Source: Cristatella mucedo
Lineage: Eukaryota; Bryozoa; Phylactolaemata; Cristatellidae
Length of the DNA: 62,000 bases
Assembly: GCA_009760855.2 (NCBI GenBank)
Contig: WPIO01000048.1
Span: 1,625,001-1,687,000 of the forward strand
Direction of reading: 5' to 3'
This document shows positions 39,782 through 50,929 of the stretch, piece after piece; within the stretch, counting starts at the first letter, position 1; each line of letters opens with the position of its first letter. Made by a program: the position numbers and the translations under genes. The notes below the pieces were generated by a model. The model did no database searches. It had not been told where the DNA came from and saw only the letters and a program-made list of their open reading frames with translations.

Positions 39782-40390
39782 TCAAATGTGAAATGTGTCG
39801 ATGGGGAAATCGAGCAGAAAAACACTGCCGTCTGAAAGACGACTTTCGAATAAATAATAGTGATATGCAAGGACAGTGTGACGAATATCATGGAGACTGT
39901 TCAAATGCTGAGCCTTGGGGTAGGCATTGCTGACGCCTGAGCCCTGGAGAGCACGGCTAGGCTGGTCATGTGGAAGGAAATGCTCGGAGAAATTTCCATG
40001 ACTCCAAATCTGAAATGTAATCCCCTGCCTGGCCACAGCTCACTACCTGTTCGTCTACCTACCTGAATTTGACTATCCCTCCGTATATAAATCTATCGAC
40101 CTCTGCTGCATACATAACTACACGAGCAGCAGAGTTCATTTTTCGCATTCGTTAAAATCGAGTTATTCAAAAAGTTGTGATCTGGATCCAAGCACCACCA
40201 TTCTAATGAAATCGCTCGAGTTACTGCAACGGCAGACGTTCTCAGCAACAACTAAGCTGATAATAATAATACTCACAGTGTTGGTTCTCTCTGACATATA
40301 AGAACCATTCGGCACCCTCACTTGCCAGAACCGTCCAAGAAAATACGGAGCAAAGCGAAATCTGACAGGTAGCTTTGCCACGATTGAATG
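39782..40390 (-). CDS. Candidate two-exon gene end, 113 residues
   Basis: Minus strand: exon A 40390-40277 (38 codons, containing RFRFAPYFLGRFWQVRVPNG) and exon B 40009-39782 (75 codons plus stop, ending LLDFPIDTFHI). The donor is GTGAGT at 40276, the acceptor TTACATTTCAG before 40009, both at phase 0, and the intron is 267 bp, about the length of intron 1 of the gene at 422-6428. The upstream acceptor would be ATGCCTGCAG before 40390. Exon A is open in a second frame, and exon B overlaps a plus-strand frame (39719-39933, Cys-rich, with its own good acceptor), so strand is not certain. Family unknown. Confidence 0.35.
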
Positions 40391-41339
40391 CTGCAGGCAT
40401 GCTCATTTAGCAGGCCATCGCTCCATCATTCCAAATGGGTCTGTTCTCTGTCTCTTGCTATGCCTCACTCTTAAGCACTTTTCGAGCGCTTCACTCAGGC
40501 TAGGGGCATTGACTATCACCTCAATGCAGCACCCATCGTTCTAACCGTTGGAGTCAGTCGCAATAGTTGAAGAGCAGAACTCATTTCGTACATGCAGTAG
40601 GTGCTGGATGCAAGCCAGAAGACTCTATTAAAACCGGAGCTACTCAAAGGAAATGCAAAACAAGCAGCAAATTCCAGGACTTACCGAGTATCTCTGCTTT
40701 TTATTCGGAAGCATTGCAAATGCTAACCCAGAACTCCATTACTACAGACCCGGCAGATTTAATTTGCTCAATGCTCTGTCAGGATGACGGCAAAGTGTCT
40801 ACTAGTCTAAAGTGCGACAGCTACATCGGTCTTGGCAACTAATAAGTTCTGCGACGTAACCTCTTGCTCAAGACCTGCTTGGCTGCTTCGCAAGCAATGA
40901 CTAGACCCAAAATGCTCTCCTCCTACAATAATTGCCATGACTTGGCTCCTCTAAGCCTAGCTCAATTGCTTAATTAGCATCATTTATCTGTTGGCACACA
41001 CAGATGGCTCTCTAGGGGCACTAACCAAGCTATGTAACGATTTCTTGCTTTGAGGACCATTAGCAACAGATGCTCGATCAGGACATCAGACACAAAGTTG
41101 CTTGCTTTCGTGAATCTTACGCGGTGGGGATTTTATTCGTCCTAATGCAGATTGGGCACAGTCCCAGCCCTGCCCTTTTGTGCTACTGCAACGCAACGTC
41201 TTTGCTACTCACAGCTCTCTCCTCAGTGCTCCTAATTTTCAGCCGCATGCATTGCTGTTTGGCAGGGCCTGCGATTAAGGGGCGGTTCACCATCGTCGTG
41301 CACCGACAGCTACTCGGTGGGGCTCTACTGGTGCGCTGC

Positions 41340-41735
41340 TGACTGGAAACTCTAGAGCCTTCTCGACAACGCCGCACCGCCCGTGCCTATGTCTTAACGC
41401 GGCAGCCAGCGAATCTGCGCAGCCGCGCGACGACAGCTCTCACGTGAAGCTCTCTATGAGGAGGGCTATATTCTCGCCCTGCTGAACTGGCGCGAACTCG
41501 CCCCGTTTCGCCTGCCGAACTAAAGCACTCTGCTTATTAGCAGTGGCTGCAGCACCGACGTAAGAACTTGAGTATCCGGTAGCAGAAGACGGCAGCATAC
41601 AAAAGCATCGGCGGCTGAACGCGACACGTCCGCGTCGCTAACGCGGAGCATTCCACTAGACAGTCGCCGAAAGTCACGTGCGTCCAGCATCAGCCAGTGT
41701 GCAACTCCTGCACAACTCGGAGCCTAAAATACAGT
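41340..41735. promoter_or_regulatory. CpG-rich interval
   Basis: CpG-dense, GC-rich sequence that ends abruptly at the pogo-like element. It might be a promoter, but no gene start is tied to it. Positions 40391-41339 include an unrecognised 91-codon plus frame (40567-40842) and otherwise nothing. Confidence 0.25.
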
Positions 41736-41741
41736 AAATAC

Positions 41742-42337
41742 CGTATTTTACCGTGTTTAAGCCCCCTTCTTTCCAAAAGATTTGGGTAAGATAGAGGAAG
41801 GGGGCTTATAGGTGGGTGGTTACTTTTTTGCTTTGATATTGTGAGTTTTTTGCTTTACTATTTCGCTGAACGACATATGTGCTTTGAATGCCACCCGACA
41901 AAGATTTATAATGTAAATCCAGGGATTATATTCTAGTAAGACCTTTCAAGAAGTGTGGCATTTCAAACGCACAGGACGGAACGGAAGATGACGCAGTGTA
42001 TGAAGGGAGTCACGACGATAATGGTGATAATGCCTGTAAAACGCCTAGAGAGAAATTGAGTTCTCAGAGGGCGCTTTATCAAGTATGTTATTACTATTAT
42101 CATTATTATAACGGAGCCTTCGCCAAACTTCAAGCCTATGATATGAACGAGGAAGATGGAGAGGGCGTCATCATTCTTCATGATGTAGAGGACGCTGATA
42201 TATGAGTGATTATTATGAGTCTTGATATTGTTCAGTTCATTGAGTTATTGAATAAAAACATTTTCTCCAGAAAATTGTTTTAAAAAATTTGGGGAGCTTG
42301 TACATCGGGGGGGGGCTTATACACGGTAAAATACGGT
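41742..42337 (+). mobile_element. Pogo-like DNA transposon remnant with terminal inverted repeats
   Basis: The ends carry inverted repeats sharing CCGTATTTTACCGTGT and then TAAGCCCCC: left from 41743, right read backwards from 42335. Inside, the plus strand encodes KKCGISNAQDGTEDDAVYEG (41950-42010), the conserved C-terminal motif of pogo/Tigger-type DDE transposases as I remember it, then, past an inserted LINE-A tail, an acidic end NEEDGEGVIILHDVEDADI with a stop at 42205. An AATAAA lies at 42251. The catalytic part is gone, so this is an internally deleted, non-autonomous copy. Confidence 0.65.
42030..42112 (+). mobile_element. LINE-A 3' tail inserted in the pogo-like element
   Basis: AAACGCCTAGAGAGAAATTG, AGTTCTCAGAGGGCGCTTTA, then an imperfect ATT tail. 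It splits the transposase C-terminal frame yet leaves it open, as the tail contains no stop in that frame. Confidence 0.75.
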
Positions 42338-42407
42338 TGTTGGATAAGACCCGTCATACCTCACTATGCATTTGTTGCCTGTATGCATGCCGGTGTAAGT
42401 GCTTAAG

Positions 42408-42512
42408 TTCTACGGGTTCGGCCCACGAAGAAACTTACGATCAGGCCCACGAGGCGAATGATGGCGTCCGCGTTTTCGGCAGTGTCCAGAGCAGCAGTGC
42501 TCAGGGAAATTC
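42408..42512 (+). CDS. Candidate 105-nt exon
   Basis: Plus strand, acceptor GTGCTTAAG and consensus donor GTAAGT at 42513. After one base, 34 codons read STGSAHEETYDQAHEANDG and then VRVFGSVQSSSAQGN. CpG-rich compared with its flanks. Polar, no recognised domain, no partner exon identified. It begins 70 bp after the pogo-like element. Confidence 0.3.
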
Positions 42513-42799
42513 GTAAGTGAAAATGCACTCAGGGAAATTGAGGAGATGCTGGTGGTGTGAACGTCATTGTCCCAGCCCCGAGCAATGATATAAAAGAAGA
42601 GGCGCCCGTGGAACACCTTGAGAGTGGGTTTGTTAAATACCGCAAGAAAGTTCGAGCAGCGTGGAACAGGCGGCCAGTGGACAGGGGGCGGAACATTTAA
42701 GGCTAGCAAATCCCACACAATAAAATTGCCTATCATCCTGAGGAGGATGAAAGCCTTAATTCAAGCAAGATCCATTGGCAAAGATTGCTGATCAGCCGG

Positions 42800-43229
42800 T
42801 CACACGGCTAACTTATCCAACAAGGCGGTAAGCTGAGGCTCGTGCAAGCTGCTGGTTGAACGCCTCGAACAATCCAGGCTTATTATTTGCCTCAGATTTC
42901 CAGTAGAATTAATCATCAAGGCCAGACTGTGTGAGCCTCCAACAGCTTTTGCCAAAAAGGAAAGAGTAACATCAATAAGCACTGGCCAGCCACTGGGAAA
43001 CAGCCAGGCAGACACTCACGACTTACAATCAGGATTTTCAGGAATTCTGGTAGCTGCAATCGCTTCGGTGCAAGCATTACGACCCACGTGGTAGCAAGTA
43101 TTGGAAAATGGTATCATAGGCGGATTCACTCTTGTTTAATAGCTCCCCTTGCAACAAAGCTGTATTTGCCTGGTAGGCTTGCATATGAGAGGACACGATG
43201 CCCAAGTGAACAGGTCTGTTGGAGGGGAG
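42800..43229 (-). CDS. Candidate terminal two exons of a minus-strand gene
   Basis: Minus strand: exon 43229-43088 (47 codons plus one base: PVHLGIVSSHMQAYQANTAL, ALLQGEL, SAYDTIFQYLLP) and exon 42945-42800 (two bases, 47 codons, stop: VGGSHSLALMINSTGNLRQI to LDKLAV). The acceptor of the second exon is excellent (TTTCCTTTTTGGCAAAAG). The first exon may use a GTGGGT donor at 43087. A stronger GTAAGT donor at 43026 has the same phase but lies in another frame, starting ATG ATA CCA at about 43110. Both joins are open to the stop. No AATAAA is obvious downstream. Family unknown. Confidence 0.4.
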
Positions 43230-43259
43230 CTGTGTGTAAGCACCTAACAAGGCAATCAT

Positions 43260-45645
43260 CTAAATAACCTATAAATTATGCTAAATCACTGTGCACTGGA
43301 GCCGACATATGGCACGTGTCCACAGCATTCGACCAGCTGTGCTGCATTGAGCAAGCAACTTGCTAACTACATGCCACTCGATACATCGCAGCCGAAAAAG
43401 TCTGCAATCCAGGTCAAGTTTTCAGAGAGCTAAGGCCTCCCAACTGCTCAGGGCTGGCGCCTAGAATAGCCATGTAGCTGTTAGTTGGCAAAGGGAGACT
43501 GCAGGGACTGTGTCGAGTTTGGGGAGGATTGGGGGACATCATAATAAATCATCAAGGATCCGGCTAGGACACACTAATAAGGAATCCATCGGAAAGCATC
43601 CAGGTGAAATGTGGTGTCTTAGTTTGATTGGTCGGTTGCCCGAGCTTGGCAAGCCAGGATAGCACAAATCTATAAGTTACGTGTGGCCTGCATGCGAGCC
43701 ACAAACGAGGCAGCTAACTGCTTTTACTGTGGCTCTCATATACATACAGATTTTGCTTTGAAAGCGAAGCCGAGTGTTACCCTTGAGCGAGGGAGCAGAA
43801 ATGCTGAGTCTATCTGCCCAAACCATCTCCAGACACAGCAACGAGTGATGAGCATGTGGGATGATGCTACTGCAGCGGATACACTTTGCAAGTATGCATA
43901 CCTGAGGTTCCGGCGTGCAAGCTCTGTCCGTACTATGCTTCCACGGACAGGCATTACCGGGTGATGGTATATGCAGAATGCTAGGTGACAGAAGTTCTGG
44001 TAAAATAATCATTGGTTGAGTGATAGACTACACTCTACTTGACGGGGCATGATATTTCCATCCTACAAGGGCTGTCCCACTGCAGCTGGCAGCACGCCCG
44101 TGAGCAGCATTGTCGTCATGGGCTGCTGTGGCCCTAAAGCACTGAGCAAATCAAAGGATTGTGAAAAAGTTTTTGACCCAGGAAGCTTACTTTTCCATCT
44201 GCTTAGTCTTGTAAAGCTTTTAGGCTGTACATAGTTTTTTGCATCTTTTGTTGCTTTCCTTTATCAATGCAGGCAATTAGAAAATGCTGTGCTGTATGTT
44301 GGTGGTAAGATCTGCAGCTCATCCAATCTGCAATACCCTAGAAGTTGCCCAAACTCTATAAACCGGTCAGTGGGGGACCGGTATTACCTACTGAGAAAAT
44401 GGACTGTCCAGGCAGAGGATATGACAACAACGATGGCCAGCTAATATGCTGTCGTTTGTTCATAAAGCCAGCAAACTTTCGGCTATATGCATAATGCCCA
44501 TGGCTGGACGAGAGGGAAGTGAGCTGGCTCTGGGCCAAACTACAGCGTACCGGCACCGAATTAGCTGCTACCGGCACCGAATTAGCTGCTATGGGCACTG
44601 TGCTCAAGCCGTTAGTTTGCTCAATCTATAAATAGACTATGCCTTATTAGTTGCGATAGCTGCTGCCGTTTTACATAACCGGAATTAGCTGACGACATCA
44701 GTACATGGTCAGTGTCTGGAAAATCGATGACGACTCCCGGAAGAAATCATTGATCAGCCCAACTTGTGGCACTTTAAAGAGCAGATCTCCCTGCAGCTGG
44801 ACGAGTTAGCTTTGCAACAGCTCCTGTTTGGGGCAGATAGGCGTGCCGACTGGGTCAGCATTCAGTGACTGGCAAGTAGGGGGGCTGGTGCAAGAGAAGT
44901 CTCATTGATGCATATATCAGACTGCCTTTCTCCACCTGATGCATCTCACATCTAGTGAGCATCTATGTGGTTAGCCTTTAGGAGCATTCTCAATCGAAGC
45001 CCAGTGCTAGAACTCTGCATATATTCAGCCACATGCTTTTATCGGACGTCTCAGCTTTGAGCACGAGCATACAGTAGAGAGCTTGTGGCCATTGCATGCA
45101 TATGAACACAAATATCAATATGGAGGCAAGTGCAGTATGTTCACAATCGGAAGTGTTGAACCATTGCTGAGGACGAGTCAATCCATACTAATCTCATTGC
45201 TCTTATGAGCATTGAGCCATAAGCACCCCTATCTACCTGCACATTAATAAAGCATACGCAGTTCGATGAACTGAGAGTCAAATGCTGAATTGGTAGCTTG
45301 ATCTGTCAAAATTTACATTCAGAAAAAACCCACTGAAAGTTAGCTAATTGAAGTGCAGTGCATAATGGACTTGCGAATTGCAGAGCAATGCATTGCAAAA
45401 CTTGAGCAACTTACAAAAAGCACTTATCCCAAATAACTCTTGGGATAGTACTCGCAGCTAGTGAACATCTGGCTGGATTACAGCATACATTTATTGACAG
45501 GGTACGAATATATGATGTCTGAAGCAATGGTTAGTGGAAGCAACATTGTAACTAAAATCTGCTGATCGACGTCAGTCTAGCAAGAGTAATGCCAATACTT
45601 CTAAGAACCAGGAACATGTGCATATTAATTATTGCAGCATGAATT
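43260..45645. other. No firm feature; short tandem duplication near 44550
   Basis: Scattered open frames, including a 93-codon plus frame at 43683-43964 opposed by a 111-codon minus frame, with no splice or family support. At 44547-44596 a 21-22 bp unit (TACCGGCACCGAATTAGCTG) is repeated in tandem, with a third partial unit. Confidence 0.4.
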
Positions 45646-45647
45646 AA

Positions 45648-46025
45648 CTATTTACAGTTAATCTTGAAGATGTAAAAGGCGATAGGGAACCCCGTGTATT
45701 ACAGGTGCAGGCCATGGTTGGAGCTACGTGCAGTGAAATCAGAATACCTGATATATAGCTTATGAAGCCAAAACTTAGGACTGCACATGATAGCTTGGAA
45801 CCGGCTGCAGTTAAAGTGCAAATGCCTGGTGCCTTAATCTGGACGGAAAATGAGATGAACCATGTACTCATTCTTCCTGTAGTGACAAATTTCATTGCAC
45901 AGCCTATTTACATTGTAATTTGCTTCTAGACTACTACTGTACGAATTGCTGATGTGATGGACTGCTGCTCTGACGGTAGGAAAGCCACTTTCATAATCAA
46001 CTGTCGTGATACTGGTGGTGTCTGA
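45648..46025 (+). pseudogene. Possible decayed coding segment with two in-frame TAGs
   Basis: A plus-strand frame of 125 codons opens behind an acceptor-like TTTACAG and is broken only by TAG at 45756 and 45927. Segments read DVKGDREPRVLQVQAMVGA, HDSLEPAAVKVQMPGALIW and TTTVRIADVMDCCSDGRK. It may be an old exon set or transposon coding. Minus-strand frames (45644-45895, 45834-46058) compete, so strand is uncertain. Positions 46026-47799 hold nothing I recognise. Confidence 0.2.
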
Positions 46026-47799
46026 ACTACATGTCGCAATACATGTGATAGTTAGCAACCCAAAGATACCCCAGGAGCATCAGCGTTTCAGCTATATGCA
46101 CCACCCTAGTAAGGCTGTGAATCATATGCCGATGCTATATGATGACTTTGAGACCTGCTTGTCTCGTTTTCTATATGTTTTAATGATTCCTCTTCATATT
46201 TTTGTTAACTTGGCGAATCAATGTTTTGGATTATTTTGACATCAACCTGGCTACTTCCATGATTAATTCTTTAATATCTCAGCTTGGGGGATATTCACGC
46301 ATCAGCATGTCAATCAGCTTCGTGTTCATGGCAGTGCTAGCTTTACTAAATCGGCATGTCTTTAAAGCAAATAGCTTTGTCTCCCTGTTCCTATTTGCAG
46401 TATCTTAATTGTTCAACGTGCTTTGAAAGTCTATCTGTTGGAGTAAGCTCAGTAACAAGATCTTTTGGATGTTTCCCATATACTCTACAATAACTGAACA
46501 ATACGCAGACAAGAATTGATGGGTGAGACAATGCCACCATTAACATGATGAGTTGCAGTCGCTAGTGCAAAAAAGTGCCAATAGGCTTACGTATATGATG
46601 AGATGGTGTTGAAACTATAGGTGCTTGCCTGCTTCCAGCAAAGTTAAGTGCTGGCAAACTGGACATAAGGAAAGCCGTCGGTTACAACAATGGACCTTCA
46701 GTGTCAGCCTATTATCCAGATACGAGTTCTTGAATGTCCACAGTGCTCCTTGATCCAATAGAGTACCTCGTGTCCAGCCAAATTTTCGGCTAGACTCGTT
46801 TAAGTCAGCTTATCATAGACACTCTCTTATAAAGCCCTTTGGGCCTTTATTGATTATCAACGATCCCCATCTGATGCACGGGTGAAGGATGGAGGGAGAG
46901 GGCAGATTTCGACAGTGGCTATGCATGTACCACTGGAATCCAAATTGTAGGACTTCTTGCTGAGAGTCGATCATCTTTAACGGTAAGAGGCTCCTGAAGG
47001 CTTTCTGGTAGCTACAGTCTGCCTAGCCAGTGTAGGTAGCCCTGCCATGCTTGCCTGCAGCATTCCACTGAGCTGCCATTGAACAGGCAAAAGAGTTGTT
47101 CTTATTGTTCGGCTTCCCCGTGTGGATTCTTATATCATTGGACGTTGACAGATTGCCCTCAGTTAATAAAATTCAAGTTTGTGTTCACGGACTTATTTTT
47201 CAGAGCCTGATGACATACAAACTCATCAGCAGGCTGTCACACTTACGATCTCGGTGCAGAATATTGTAAGTGTTTTTCCTTCTGAGGGCTAATGCTGCTG
47301 CTCGTTAAATCTATTGGTATCTATTGTCGCCCAATCATCGGCTCCCTTCCCCCCCCCCCGGCTAAAGTAGCAGAGTCCCATGCATGTGCCTCTCAGTGAG
47401 GTCTCAAAAGTGAGGCTCCTGTGCACTCGTTGTGCCGGGAAGCGCCTGCAGCAGGTACAGCATGCACTGCGGTCAGCACCTCTCAGCTTCGGCAGTCTTC
47501 CATCGTGGCAGCTGCACTATGACTCGAATGTCGTCCTGCTATGCACGTCATGCAATGTCGTCGTGTAATGCCTGTGCCATAATGCACGATCCCTGCTATT
47601 CGACATTCAACATTTTCAAAGCGATAGCAGCAAACCGCTCCTCTAGGAGTGCACGTGCTAACCCGAAAGATGGCCCCTGGGGTATACAGCATCTTTGCAC
47701 CACGCAATGCATTGTAATAGCAACAACTGCAGTATCTCCTTCTATAACCACTTGAAAATTCGTATTACATGTCTGACACGGGTGAGAACTTTACAAAGT

Positions 47800-48042
47800 C
47801 CACTCAATGCTGATGAGGCTTTGGCGGCTCTTGGAAGACATGGCATCATCCGACGTGGCCAGAAATGTTACCTGGCCTGCTTAGTTATGAAAGAGATTCA
47901 ACCAAAAGCTTCACCAAGGAGCAAGAGAGATCTAAAAAATGTCCTCGAAGCCCTTTATTTCGTCTCAATAAGAGGTAACTTAGTAACGCATAAAGCAATA
48001 ATATGCAGCAATTTATGGAGCAAAAACTTGAATAGACCCTAG
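47800..48042 (+). CDS. Candidate coding segment, about 80 codons
   Basis: The plus-strand frame reads SPLNADEALAALGRHGIIRR, KCYLACLVMKEIQPKA and DLKNVLEALYFVSIRG, ending TAG at 48040-48042. An exon could instead end at the GTAACT donor near 47973. Helix-friendly composition resembles real protein more than its neighbours do. No family recognised and no partner exon found. Positions 48043-48620 show nothing else. Confidence 0.28.
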   Translation, partial: PLNADEALAALGRHGIIRRGQKCYLACLVMKEIQPKASPRSKRDLKNVLEALYFVSIRGNLVTHKAIICSNLWSKNLNRP

Positions 48043-48619
48043 CTAAGCCAGAAGTAATTAGCATGACTGAAGAAATCGCCAATTTGCTGCTTTATTTTGG
48101 GACTCGCGAAGCAAAACCGAGCAACAGTTTTTCTGGCGAGTTTATTATCTCAAAAGAGATCGTGACAAAACTCTGATGCTTGAAATGAAAACTTATCGCC
48201 TTGCCAAGACCCGGGACATGGATATTTAATCGACAATGCTCTAGTTTAGTAGTCATCTACTGCTTTATACATGGCTGCTCTCCTTAATGACCAGTTGACT
48301 TGCACTAAATTCGTTCAGAAAGTGATTCTGTAGGTATTCATTGAGTTTACCTTTTCACTATGATCAGAGCAACTGCGCACTGTGGCTAGTTTCGGTCATA
48401 CTACCTTCCATGTTCTCTATTCTAGACACCAGTAGCTCTGCTTTGGCAGGGCTTCTACAATATGCACTCTAATCTCTCCAGCGAGTTTCAAACATGGCCG
48501 CTATGTAGGTCTTTAAATCCAAGAACCTCCCGGGTTATGTGCGTGCATAATAAATCTTCCTCAGGCTATGAGGCTTCAGACAGGCCGATGACTTTGTCTC
48601 AATAAAAATAGTTATAACA

Positions 48620-49640
48620 ATCGCAAACTATGAGGACCAAATATCTTTTTAGGAACTTTCCATATATTGCAAAGCGTGCCTGTCTTCCGAACGGAAGGTT
48701 GGTGGTAGCATGCACAATGTCAGCACCTACAAGTGCGAAAAGGACAATTCACAGGGACCCAGTAAATGCTTCGAGGAACAGGAGTGCTGTTAGCTTCTTT
48801 TAAATATCAAGTCAGTGGATGTAACAACCTCAGTAGAGCGGGAGTTTCAGGCTTTGAGTATAAAAAGCCTGAAAGCACGGTCTCAGAGGATTAGTTTTAT
48901 TAGTGTTCGGTTAGTGGTGCAGCTAAATGACCTTAGCTAGAAGAGTTGCTGGTGCAATGCCTAGCCTTATTGGGAAATCTTATTGGGAGGCCGATACAAG
49001 AAGAACCTAGACGTGATTGCCAAACCTTAAAGTCGATATGCTGCTCGACGGATAGCAGGTCACTGTGAAGTGGTGTAATGTTGCAGCTGACAGACAAACT
49101 TAGTGGCCAAGTTTTGCACCGTCGGCTAGCGTCTTGTTGCATAGGCTAGAAATAATGACCTGGGAGTTATGAGTCATGACAACTCAAGAAAGGATGCCAA
49201 AATGTATGGATCACTTGGATATGCTATCCGTATCTAAGCACGCCCAAATTTCGTATTACTTAACTGAAAGTAGGCAGACTTGAGTGTGGAGCTGATTTGG
49301 TTGTCTAGCGAAAGGTCACTTTGGAGCAGGGCAGTCAGTTTGCATATAGATACAGGAGATGCTGGCCATGCTCATTTTGAGGCTCAGGTTATACAGCTTC
49401 AGAGTAACTTGGGTTTGCTCATACCTTATAAGTTGATGGTATTTTCATTCAGTTTAAGAAATTGTGCTGCCATTTAAGTGAAAACGTCAGCAATACAGCA
49501 GAGAGGGAGTTGAGAGAGCTTGGCGTGCTGGAAGTTAGAGAGGGATCAAAGCATAGATACAGCTGTGTGTCATGTAATAAAGATGAAAGCCTGGAGTGTG
49601 TTAAGATCCCGGGAGTACCCAGTACTTTAGAAGCTAATCG
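48620..49640 (-). mobile_element. LINE-A copy, old and truncated
   Basis: Minus strand. UTR words (the CAATGTCAGCACCTACAAGTG region at 48717-48737 in plus spelling), antisense of HWLPVKQRIDFK as AAAGTCGATATGCTGCTCGA at 49028, and the zone equivalent to the YADD box near 49585 (TATTACATGAC on the minus strand, so the motif is destroyed). Many stops; dead. The terminal hairpin near 48640-48665 is very worn. Confidence 0.7.
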
Positions 49641-49673
49641 GATGACTACTGCCTATTGACGTCACAGCTCCAA

Positions 49674-49910
<237 letters not shown>

Positions 49911-50791
49911 ATAGGACCTAAACTAGATGGTGGGCAATATGACAAGAAGGACTAAGCAATCAATAGTATCAAACACTGCCGAACAATCTCTCTCCGGCTG
50001 CTAATCCTATCATTAGCTTTTCAATCATGCCATTAGCAAAGGAAAAAAGATGTGACCAAAAAACTGCTCCATAACCGCGTGGCAAATCGGCTTTGTGAGA
50101 CCTGATCTCCGAAACCAGACACGCGATTGTGTGCTGCTAAGTAAAGTATAGCGGGCCCCTCATTTTGGTCCGGTTGCGATGACTCCTTTGCAAATGGAGT
50201 ACTGAAAAGCTTATTAGTCATAAAAAATATTGAACTTTAATAAGACTGCAGCTAGCCCAGGCAGTAGTTCCTTGGCATTGCAACCTCTTAATCTGATGGT
50301 GGGCTTACGGCAATGCCAGCGTCTGCCTGCTAGTGATCTGTAAGACTGTGTTTGCTGTCTGCACACTTTCTGAATGGGACACACCGGCACAGGCTTTGAA
50401 TCAAAAACGCTAAGAATTCAGGCTACACCTAGCATTGAGCCACGGCAAGTTTCCGGTAATCAAGAATACCAGACCGTAATGGATTTTTATCAATTACAGG
50501 CGGCAGTCACTTTATACTTCCGACTGGAGACAATTCAGCCATTTCTATATCCAGAGAGCACTGGGCCAAACAATGAGCAACCAGGCAATCCGGGACTTAT
50601 CTACAGCTGACATCAGCAGTCCTGAATTGCCTCGACGACAGCTAGCAAGGCAGGTGTCCAGAGCATCGGTCCCAAACCCTTCAGGGCAGGCTCACCGCGG
50701 CGCCTCGAGCAAAATACGCGACACTCGAGTCTACAAGCTTGAGCGATAACTCTAAGGATTCGGAAAGTTAGCGCAGAATGCAAATCCTCAC

Positions 50792-50827
50792 CTCCAGATT
50801 GGCATCCACTTCAACATCCATGATAGC
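50792..50827 (-). CDS. Candidate 36-nt exon with ATG
   Basis: Minus strand: acceptor CTGTTTTAG, twelve codons AIMDVEVDANLE, and donor GTGAGG at 50791-50786, in phase 0 at both ends. It could be a microexon or the first coding exon of a gene whose 5' end is in the CpG-rich region to the right. No phase-matched partner was proven. Confidence 0.28.
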
Positions 50828-50929
50828 CTAAAACAGACCAACGGATCAGTCAGGCACCAAGCGTGACTGCATCAAAGCCGTTAGACTAAGTGAGTCGAAC
50901 GCCCTGGAGAGCAGGCTAGATCAGCACGT

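Noticed and set aside
43683-44012. Opposed 93- and 111-codon frames with CGSH motifs on both strands
   Set aside because: The motif appears on both strands because of a short local inverted repeat (GCGAGCCACA and TGTGGCTCTC); no other coding signal.
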